In this document: in pieces, positions 48,301 to 57,100 of the stretch
How positions within the stretch are numbered: position 1 is the first letter of the stretch
How the letters are laid out: every line of letters begins with the position of its first letter
DNA from: Anisus vortex
Taxonomy: Eukaryota > Mollusca > Gastropoda > Planorbidae
DNA length: 64,000 bases
Reading direction: 5' to 3'
Assembly (NCBI GenBank): GCA_949126835.1
Contig: OX421507.1
Location: 32,991,082 to 33,055,081, forward strand
Position numbers and translations under genes: made by a program
Notes under the pieces: generated by a model
What the model was told of the DNA's origin: nothing
What the model saw: only the letters and a program-made list of their open reading frames with translations
Database searches by the model: none

Positions 48301-50200
48301 ATTGTTCTTCAAACCTTTCAATATATTGATTCAATTTCTCTGTACCATTCCATTTAGGCATTAGATTTTCTTTCACTTTGTTTATAGGTATATCTATATT
48401 AGGTGTGTCATTAATAATGCTACTGTCTGACTTGCCAAGTGTTTGTAAAAAACTGACAGTTTGCAAGGCAGGGCCGAATTCATCTTGTGATAAATCTCCC
48501 AGTTGATTATTTTCTAACAAAATTACAGGTTTTAAGTTTAAATCTGTGGATTTAAGATCCATCCATTGTTGAAATATTTCAAAACTATTGTCCTGTTTTA
48601 CTCCATATGTATTACCTATTATTAGGGGAGCAACACAATTTTTTAAGATGGCTGCTTCAGTATATCCTGTAAGCCAAGGAGTATCAATTTGTATGGTAGT
48701 GATTGGACAACTAACCATAGATCCATTACCTAGTTTAATTGTTTCTATCCTTAAGATATTTTTGGCTTTATGAGGAGGAATAATCCTCTCATCTACACAG
48801 GTGAGAGATGACCCAGTATCCCTTAGACAATAGGTACGTATTCCCTCAACATATGCAGGGAATAAGATCAGTTGACCTTTATTTTCAAATATTACATTGT
48901 TTCTGTGAGTAGTGGGATTATTTGTATTGCCTTTATTTCTATTTTGAAAATTTTGATTTTCAGAATTTTGATTGGTAACATGCTGATTTATAGAATTTCC
49001 TTGTGGAAAATTCCGTCTCGTAAAGTTTTGATTTTGATTTCCTTGTGGAAAATTCTGTCTTGTAAAATTTTGATTTTGATTTCCTTGTGGAAAATTCTGC
49101 CTTGGAAAGTTTTTGTTTTGAAAATTTTGATTATTTTGGCTATTTTCATTTTGTCTATACCTGTTACTTACATATTTTATTCTGAAACCACAAAATCTGT
49201 CTATATGTCCATAACGATTACAAAATTGACATCTAAGATTTTGTCTGTTTGTATTTGTTTCATTACCATAGTTTTGTCTTCTACCATATTGACTATTTGT
49301 TCTAGGAGGTGAATAGCTCCTATGTCTTCTATTTTGCATGGTATTTACTGTTTGAGTCTGTTTAGTAAGTTCTACATTGGGATTACTATCTTTAAAATTG
49401 GAGATAGCATCTATTAAATTTTCAATATTTCTTACTTTCCTCTCCATAATATGTGTAAACAAAGGTTTGGAAGCCATTTGTAACACTTTATCTACTACTA
49501 CCATCTCAATAATTTCATTGGGATTTTTTGTGTCTATTTTGATTAGTTCTAACCAAGTTAATAAGAATGATTTAACTTCAGAGACAAAAGCTCTTGGTTC
49601 TATTTTATCAGTTAATAAAAAAGAATGAAATTTCTGTCTATAATAGTCCTCTGAATGGATAAAAAATTTTATCAACTGTTCTCTAATTATTGTGTAATCA
49701 GTAATCTCTTTATCAATATGAGCTAATGCTTCCCTTCCTTTGTCTTTTAATTGAGGAATTAAATGAATATACCATTCCGATTGCGGAATGTTATACCCTT
49801 TACATGTTGTTTCAAAGAGAGTTAAAAAATCTAAAATTTTTTCTTTTCCATCAAATGGTGGCATTTTAAATCTAACGCCATGTTTATTAGATGAATTAGT
49901 TGAATGCTCAACCTTATTTTGTTGCAATTTAGCTAGTTCTAATTCATGGTCTAGTTGTATTTCTTTTTGTTTAAGTTCTAATTCTAATTCTTTTTGTTTA
50001 AGTTCATTGTCTAATTCTTTTTGTTTAAGTTCATGTGACCTACTTTCTGCACGCTCATCTCTTTCTTTATCAGATAATTCCTTTTTTAACTCTTTTACTT
50101 TCTTTTCTATAAATTCTTGCAATTCTTTTTTTTCTGTTATTTCAAATTCCTTAGCTAAAGCTTTAGCTTCTTCATACATTAATTTAACTTTTACATCCAT
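45302..50200 (-). CDS. Gag-Pol polyprotein, copy 1 (Gag-PR-IN-RT-RH)
   Basis: A single 1632-aa ORF with no frameshift. Order: a charged, coiled-coil-rich N-terminus (to ~110); Gag capsid region; CCHC zinc knuckle (C324-C327-H332-C337) followed by Asn/Gln-rich repeats (QNFPQGNQNQNF); aspartic protease DTGSS at 461; integrase zinc finger (H770, H777, C807, C810); integrase core D840, D900, E936 (exact D-35-E); GPY module at 1074; reverse transcriptase with YVDD at 1355-1358; RNase H with D1506, E1549/1551, D1576; a short chromo-less tail. Sequence style (YVDD, LDP-type RT, GPY/F) is Ty3/gypsy, but integrase lies before the reverse transcriptase as in Ty1/copia, which is the defining trait of GMR1-type elements. 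The start is the first ATG after the leader. All catalytic residues are present, so it is probably active or recently so. Confidence 0.95.
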   Translation of the reverse strand: MDVKVKLMYEEAKALAKEFEITEKKELQEFIEKKVKELKKELSDKERDERAESRSHELKQKELDNELKQKELELELKQKEIQLDHELELAKLQQNKVEHSTNSSNKHGVRFKMPPFDGKEKILDFLTLFETTCKGYNIPQSEWYIHLIPQLKDKGREALAHIDKEITDYTIIREQLIKFFIHSEDYYRQKFHSFLLTDKIEPRAFVSEVKSFLLTWLELIKIDTKNPNEIIEMVVVDKVLQMASKPLFTHIMERKVRNIENLIDAISNFKDSNPNVELTKQTQTVNTMQNRRHRSYSPPRTNSQYGRRQNYGNETNTNRQNLRCQFCNRYGHIDRFCGFRIKYVSNRYRQNENSQNNQNFQNKNFPRQNFPQGNQNQNFTRQNFPQGNQNQNFTRRNFPQGNSINQHVTNQNSENQNFQNRNKGNTNNPTTHRNNVIFENKGQLILFPAYVEGIRTYCLRDTGSSLTCVDERIIPPHKAKNILRIETIKLGNGSMVSCPITTIQIDTPWLTGYTEAAILKNCVAPLIIGNTYGVKQDNSFEIFQQWMDLKSTDLNLKPVILLENNQLGDLSQDEFGPALQTVSFLQTLGKSDSSIINDTPNIDIPINKVKENLMPKWNGTEKLNQYIERFEEQCEINNIPKQLHAISLCKHLENHKAIYNIAEKEINDFQTLKTNILAYIDTTQKKTETQMKKREQISLNSMPFDEQTLKNEQKQDEYINKIVSQLGKENFKQGQMKLINGILCRIETKTDITQIVVPKSLTVQIMKISHDNALAGHLSTKKTCNKIKNNFWWPNLEKDLKTFIKSCSTCLIHNQKNSKHKAPLQKTDTVDKSFVKIAIDIIGPMKEARNSKAKFALTLIDMGSRWVEVIPLREITADRVCNSLLPIFCRFGFPKTILSDNGTQFKSKLTQAFTKMLNITQIFSSIYHPESNGMVERANQTIKQMLAKVCEEHPYEWDEFLPAILFAYRQAKHESTGYSPFELIFGKNANGPLENFKAELLKTKETKMSPFDLINKTEKHMKTAYQFAVEKNQEIKEKTILRENMNKNLRKLEIGNKVLVYLPIGSGNTMQWKGPYDIIHKLSDVTYKIDINGSEKIVHINNLRHYEESNIVDTTSKTNDKIENNNVIIVEDENIKDIPSNVNYLCSMTANTTNELEQINLDHIQSVETKNKIVKILNKFKDTITETPGLTNVIEHRIELTDKKEFRSKAYRIPQMLVDKVDKELDQLIENKIINKSMSQYSSPMVIVRKKNGSIRLCCDYRKLNKITKIDQEGLPNIDNIINTMATGKIFSTIDLTRGFWQVPLDKNSKDYAAFITHRGVFNWNVMPFGLINSTATFTKLMRKILPQRNNIIHYVDDVCIYTETWDEHLTILEEVLQILKDNNLTVSPTKLKIGQTEIEFLGHTFSNGQVKPTEQLHKKILEIKTPKTKKEVRALLGLFNYYSKFIPKYSQIVRPIIDLTKKFQPNYVNWNNECEQSFRHLVNEFSKEPILETIQKNDEIILACDASKIGLGACIFKKVMIDSEMVYKPAFYISRALTNSEKNFSILELEGLCIAYAVLKFQYYLLGRKFTILTDHKPLVNFNVSNVNNKRINKYALLLSDYQFQIKSIVGKDNHLPDVLSRLSIYIPDIE

Positions 50201-52021
50201 ATTTAATTCTTGATCATTAACAAAAATATTATTATGTACAGGACAATGCTATTATTTATTATTATTTATAGAGTGGACATTCACAATGTCATTCTTATAA
50301 TTATTATGTAGACCATGTATTATTAAGTTGAAGCTAAACACTTGCAATACTATTATTTCTATTCACTATGCTATTATAATTGAAAGCATTTTGGAATTGG
50401 AACAATGCAAAGCATAATATTTTGATTGATAAATTATTTTCACTTCTTATTTTTCAATTTACTTTACTTGTATGTAAATGTTGACTATTGTCAATTATTA
50501 TATTTGTAAAAATGCCTTATTTACTATTTTCTATAGTGTGTACATAAACATTTACCATTGCATAAATTATATTTATAAACAATTGATAGTTATTGTTTCT
50601 ATCAAGAATCTATCAGAAATAATAGTGGTTATCTTGAACCAATAATATTAATTATATTTAAAAAACAAAACAAAACAACAATTATGTATAACTAAAATAA
50701 ATGAAACACAACACAATAATTATGTATAACTAAAATAAATGAAACACAACACAATCTTAATTAAGGACACAAATGCTGCATGGACAACAGTAATAGAGGA
50801 AATGTTCACACTAGAATCACAATATTTATCAACATTGACAAAGACAATAATTTTACTTCAATATTTGAACAAAAACAAACAAGTCAATACAGCTAACAGA
50901 AATTACCCTATCAAAGAATCATTTAACATGTATAATATTAAAATAAATGTTAATTATATCAAACTTAAATAGTATTTAAGTAACACAATGAATCTTCTTG
51001 ACGATGAAGTTAATCTATTTGATCCAAGTGAATGGTCTAATAGTAGCTTAAATTTTAACTAACACATACTTCATGACGTTAATCCAGGTACGAATGATTT
51101 ACATTAATTAACACAATCTTCATCACATTAATTCAAATTAACTTTACTGTATAGCGAGATAGCTATAATTCACATAATGTAAACGAATCTCTTGAATTGA
51201 TGTACGTTAGAGTACAATCTGTCTTCAATAAGGTCTTGGTATTCCACAAAGTATGACTAAGTGAATACTATGCGTTGATGATTGCCTTGTTACCTTCGGA
51301 TCTCACACACACACGTGTTGACCTCTAGTTGAACTAGTGTCCGCCATCTTGTTTATCTAGTGTCCGCCATCTTGTGTGACGTCATTGCTTCACTTCATAG
51401 CGTATTGTAAAATATTACAGAGTCTCGATTCAGAAGCTGTTTTGTTTAAAAATGTTTCATGCGTGATAATTCAATTTTTCATGATCAACGATTGATCACA
51501 AAGAAATTCATACGACAGCTCTCGACGTTCCACGTAATCCAAATATAATCTTGAAAAAAATTTATTAATTCCAGCGTCGGCACCTTTGAAAAATGTAATG
51601 TGGGTTGATATGTAGAGCGCCACGTGCACCCACCTTTTTGTTGCCTGTTGTGCCGCCTATGTATCTACTGACTTTTACAAGTCTTGCTGCAGTGTCTCTG
51701 TTTCCTGTTACCCTGAATATGGCTTCATACCGTGTTGATTAAATCTTGATTAATATCTTCAGAAATCGTCCATTAAATTCTGCCATCCACCAGCAAATCA
51801 TATATTTTCTGAGAGATGTTTTAGCGTTCTCTCTAACGATTTTATGACCAGGTTGACTGGTTGAATAGTTTGCTGAATAGTTTGCATGAGAGAGTTGACA
51901 ATTTGAAAATCAGACTTTACCTTCTAAGATTTGTTTTTGTGGAAGCATTTCATTATGTTGTAGTTTAGTAGTTGCCGTACACCGCTGCCGTTCACCGCTG
52001 CCGCTAACCGTTACCGTTTAT
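50201..52021 (-). promoter_or_regulatory. Long leader of copy 1
   Basis: The 1.8-kb leader is unusually long. In sense direction it contains two AAGATGGCGGAC boxes (YY1-like, at 51371-51360 and 51349-51338), a perfect CRE TGACGTCA (51378-51385) and CACGTG (about 51625). Both YY1-like boxes include ATGs opening very short uORFs. Antisense it contains a 77-codon ORF (50739-50972) and a 24-codon acidic ORF from 50988. No conserved domain is recognised. Confidence 0.6.
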
Positions 52022-52032
52022 CGCTGCCACCA
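52022..52032 (-). promoter_or_regulatory. Primer binding site of copy 1 (tRNA-Leu type)
   Basis: Sense-strand TGGTGGCAGCG, one base inside the 5' LTR, complementary to a 3' end CGCTGCCACCA as in animal leucine tRNAs with GGTAGCG acceptor stems. Next to it (51974-52021) are several imperfect copies of CGCTGCCGTT. Confidence 0.75.
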
Positions 52033-52033
52033 C

Positions 52034-52577
52034 TGTTATTGATTCTATTTTAATTATTATTGTTCTTCGTAGGCTAATAGAATCATGAGTTGATTGAGTT
52101 GCTTGAGTTGAGTTAAATGTTTCTTTAATATTATTTTCACAGTATGTTTAACACACTTGATAATTCAAATCTTTGCAGCAATATATATCTATTTATTAAT
52201 ACTCACAATACATTATTCACAGTACATCCAACAATCATATAATATAATATAAGTCCAAGAAATGAAATAGTATTCTGATAAAATGTGATATAATTCCGAG
52301 TCTAGCGTATACGTCTAAACGCTGCTGGATATTCAAGTCAACTGACTATTCTCCGGTCCTTTACCCCCCGTGATCAGACTGAGACATGTAAAACCCCGTG
52401 ATCAGACTGAGACATGTACAACGTGCAAAGCATGCTCTATAAAGCTACGACGCAGTAGAACAAACTAGATTTGTGATATTCACATTCTTCCCAGTCCCCA
52501 TAACTCTTGTACTATACTATTGACTATTGACTATTTACTGAGTCATTTCCCTTTGACCATGTTAGTGCATACTAGCA
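52034..52577 (-). repeat. 5' LTR of copy 1
   Basis: 544 bp, apparently identical to the other LTR of this copy, and distinct from the LTRs of copy 2 (for example ATTATTATTG versus ATTACTAGTG near the end). Confidence 0.93.
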
Positions 52578-53324
52578 ACTGGTTATCAAACTTGGTAACA
52601 CTGGTTACAAAACTTGGTAACACTAATTATCAAAACTTGATGACACTGGTTATTAAACTTGGTGACACTGGTTATTAAACTTGGTGACACTGGTTATCAA
52701 AACTTGATGACACTCGTTATCAAACTTATTGAAACTGGTTACAAAACTTGGTGACACTGGTTATCAAACTTGGTGACACTGGTTATCAAAACTTGATGAC
52801 ACTGGTTATCAAAACTTGATGACACTGGTTATCAAACTTGGTGACACTGGTTATCAAAACTTGATGACACTGGTTATCAAAACTTGATGACACTGGTTAT
52901 CAAAACTTGATGACACTGGTTATCAAACTTGATGACACTGGTTATCAAAACTTGATGACACTGGTTATCAAAACTTGATGACACTGGTTATCAAAACTTG
53001 ATGACACTGGTTTTCAAAACTTGATGACACTGGTTATCAAACTTGGTGACACTGGTTACAAAACTTGATGACACTGGTTATCAAACTTGGTGACACTGGT
53101 TACAAAACCTGGTAACACTGGTTATCAAAACTTGATGACACTGGTTATCAAACTTGGTGACACTGGTTATCAAAACTTGGTGACACTGGTTATCAAACTT
53201 GTTGACACTGGTTACGAAACTTGGTGACACTGGTTATCGAACCTGGTGAGCACCGGTTATCAAACTTGGTGACACTGGTTATCAAAACTTGATGACACTG
53301 GTTATCAAAACTTGATGACACTGG
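52578..53324. repeat. 22/23-bp minisatellite, middle part
   Basis: Same units as 43729-44443, with more variants (AACTTGGTAACAC, ACCGG). Lies between the two LTR elements. Confidence 0.95.
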
Positions 53325-53868
53325 TGTTATTGATTCTATTTTAATTACTAGTGTTCTTCGTAGGCTAATAGAATCATGAGTTGATTGAGTTGATTGAGTT
53401 GAGTTAAATGTTTCTTTAATATTATTTTTCACAGTACGTTTAACACACTTGATAATTCAAATCTTCGCAGCAATATATATCTATTTATTATTACTTACAA
53501 TACATTATTCACAGTACATCCAACAATCATATAATATAATATAAGTCCAAGAATGAAATAGTATTCTGATAAAATGTGGTATAGTTCCGAGTCTAACGTA
53601 TGCGTCCATACGCTTCTAGATATTTGAGTCGACTGACTATTCTCCGGTCCTTTACCCCCCGTGATCAGACTGAGACATGTAAAACCCCGTGATCAGACTG
53701 AGACATGTACAACGTGCAAAGCATGCTCTATAAAGCTACGACGCAGTAGAACAAACTAGATTTGTGATATTCACATTCTTCCCAGTCCCCATAACTCTTG
53801 TACTATACTATTGACTATTGACTATTTACTGAGTCATTTCCCTTTGACCATGTTAGTGCATACTAGCA
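53325..53868 (-). repeat. 3' LTR of copy 2
   Basis: 544 bp, TG...CA, followed inward (sense upstream) by the same polypurine tract (53871-53883). Confidence 0.93.
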
Positions 53869-54190
53869 TTACTCACCCCTCCCGGAAAAAATAATAATTC
53901 ATTATTATTTTTGCATAATTACATATATAGGGAACATAAATTATTGTTAAAAAATCAATGAAATGTTTAGTTGCATATCAATAGTTAACATATCTAATTA
54001 AGTCATGTAATATTCATGTAATCATAGTACAAAAAACATAAATAATCATCATAAAAACATAAATAATCATCATAAAAACAATTTACATCGGTGTCTTACA
54101 GAAGTTATACACCATCTTATTAACTATGAGACCAAAAATCTGAAGTCTCAAGTTTTACATTAGTCCTAGACAATTATCTTTCAGTATTGT

Positions 54191-57100
54191 CTATTCAATA
54201 TCTGGGATATAAATGGATAATCTTGATAACACATCTGGCAAATGATTATCTTTTCCAACTATGCTTTTGATCTGAAACTGATAATCAGATAGTAATAATG
54301 CATATTTGTTTATGCGTTTGTTATTTACATTTGACACATTAAAATTTACTAATGGTTTGTGATCTGTGAGAATTGTAAACTTACGTCCTAACAAATAGTA
54401 TTGAAATTTCAATACAGCATAAGCTATGCATAAACCTTCCAATTCCAATATACTGAAATTTTTTTCACTATTAGTTAATGCACGGCTTATATAGAATGCT
54501 GGTTTGTACACCATTTCTGAATCTATCATTACTTTCTTAAAAATACAAGCACCTAGTCCTATTTTTGATGCATCACAGGCTAAAATAATTTCATCATTTT
54601 TCTGAATAGTTTCCAGAATTGGTTCTTTAGAAAACTCATTAACTAGTTGTCTGAATGATTGTTCACATTCATTATTCCAATTTACATAATTTGGTTGAAA
54701 TTTTTTTGTAAGATCTATGATAGGTCTAACTATTTGACTGTATTTTGGAATAAACTTGCTGTAATAATTGAATAAACCTAAGAGTGCTCTAACTTCTTTC
54801 TTAGTTTTAGGTGTCTTTATTTCTAAAATCTTTTTGTGTAATTGTTCTGTTGGCTTGACTTGGCCATTAGAAAATGTATGTCCCAGGAATTCAATTTCTG
54901 TTTGTCCTATCTTTAATTTAGTTGGGGATACAGTTAAATTGTTATCTTTTAGTATTTGTAAGACTTCTTCTAAAATAGTCAAGTGTTCATCCCAAGTTTC
55001 TGTATATATACACACATCATCCACATAGTGAATTATGTTGTTTCTTTGAGGAAGAATTTTTCTCATTAATTTAGTGAAAGTTGCAGTACTATTTATGAGA
55101 CCAAATGGCATTACATTCCAGTTAAACACACCTCTATGTGTGATAAAAGCTGCGTAATCTTTAGAATTTTTATCTAGAGGTACTTGCCAAAAACCTCTGG
55201 TCAAGTCTATAGTGGAAAATATTTTCCCAGTTGCCATAGTATTGATGATATTGTCTATGTTAGGTAACCCTTCTTGATCAATTTTTGTGATTTTATTTAA
55301 TTTGCGATAGTCACAGCAAAGTCTAATTGAACCATTTTTTTTTCTTACTATTACCATTGGTGAAGAGTATTGAGACATAGATTTGTTTATAATCTTATTT
55401 TCAATTAATTGGTCCAATTCTTTATCCACTTTGTCAACTAGCATTTGTGGAATTCTATAAGCTTTTGATCTAAACTCTTTTTTGTCAGTTAATTCTATTG
55501 TATGTTCAATGACATTAGTCAAACCAGGTGTTTCTGTGATTGTATCTTTAAATTTGTTTAATATTTTCACAATTTTATTTTTAGTTTCTACACTTTGAAT
55601 ATGATCTAAGTTAATTTGCTCTAATTCATTAGTTGTATTTGCGGTCATGCCACACAAGTAGTTAACATTACTTGGAATGTCTTTAATATTTTCATCTTCA
55701 ACGATGATAACATTGTTGTTTTCTATTTTGTCATTAGTTTTTGATGTAGTATCAACTATATTGCTTTCTTCATAATGTCTTAAATTGTTGATGTGAACAA
55801 TTTTTTCACTACCATTTATGTCAATTTTATATGTAACATCTGACAATTTATGTATAATGTCATAAGGACCTTTCCATTGCATGGTATTACCAGAACCAAT
55901 GGGTAGATATACAAGTACTTTGTTTCCTATATCTAACTTTCTTAAGTTTTTATTCATGTTTTCTCTAAGTATGGTTTTTTCTTTAATTTCTTGGTTTTTT
56001 TCCACAGCAAATTGATATGCTGTTTGCATATGTTTTTCTGTCTTATTTATTAGATCAAAAGGTGACATTTTTGTTTCTTTGGTTTTTAGTAATTCTGCTT
56101 TAAAATTCTCTAATGGACCATTGGCATTTCTACCAAAGATTAACTCAAAAGGTGAGTAACCAGGGCTTTCATGCTTTGCCTGTCTATAAGCAAAGAGAAT
56201 GGCTGGTAGGAATTCATCCCATTCATAAGGGTGTTCTTCGCAAACCTTAGCTAACATTTGTTTTATAGTTTGATTTGCCCTTTCAACCATACCGTTTGAC
56301 TCTGGGTGGTAGATTGAACTAAAAATTTGTGTTATGTTGAGCATTTTAGTAAAAGCTTGAGTCAATTTGGATTTGAATTGGGTACCATTATCACTTAATA
56401 TAGTTTTAGGAAATCCAAATCTGCAGAATATTGGCAATAGTGAGTTACATACTCTATCTGCGGTTATTTCTCTTAGAGGGATTACTTCCACCCATCTACT
56501 ACCCATATCTATGAGTGTTAATGCAAATTTTGCTTTTGAATTCCTAGCTTCTTTCATAGGTCCAATAATATCAATGGCTATCTTTACAAAAGGTTTGTCT
56601 ACAGTATCTGTTTTTTGTAAAGGTGCTTTATGTTTTGAATTTTTCTGATTATGTATCAGACATGTTGAACAACTTTTTATGAACGTTTTCAAATCCTTTT
56701 CTAAATTAGGCCACCAGAAGTTGTTTTTGATTTTGTTACAAGTTTTTTTTGTACTTAAGTGACCTGCTAATGCATTATCATGCGAAATTTTCATTATTTG
56801 CACTGTCAAAGATTTTGGCACAACTATTTGAGTTATATTAGTTTTTGTTTCTATCCTACAAAGAATTCCATTAATTAATTTCATTTGTCCTTGTTTAAAA
56901 TTTTCTTTACCAAGTTGTGGCACAATTTTGTTTATATACTCATCTTGTTTTTGTTCATTTTTCAAAGTTTGTTCATCAAAAGGCATACTATTTAAGCTAA
57001 TCTGTTCACGTTTTTTCATTTGTGTTTCAGTTTTCTTTTGAGTAGTATCAATGTATGCTAATATGTTTGATTTCAATGTTTGAAAGTCATTGATTTCTTT

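Larger units (their letters stand above)
44444..52577 (-). mobile_element. Complete GMR1-like Ty3-type LTR retrotransposon, copy 1
   Basis: An 8134-bp element in minus orientation. LTRs at 44444-44987 (3') and 52034-52577 (5') are both 544 bp and look identical by eye. They have TG...CA ends, and the ACTGG target duplication lies at 44439-44443 and 52578-52582. In sense order it holds: 5' LTR, primer site (52032-52022), ~1.8-kb leader, single Gag-Pol ORF, ~0.3-kb 3' region and a polypurine tract (GGGAGGGGTGAG) beside the 3' LTR. Identical LTRs and an intact ORF mean a very recent insertion. There is no envelope gene. Confidence 0.95.

Noticed and set aside
45879..50213. Plus-strand ORFs inside the retrotransposon coding region
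   Set aside because: Antisense shadows of the Gag-Pol ORF; the same shadows occur in copy 2.
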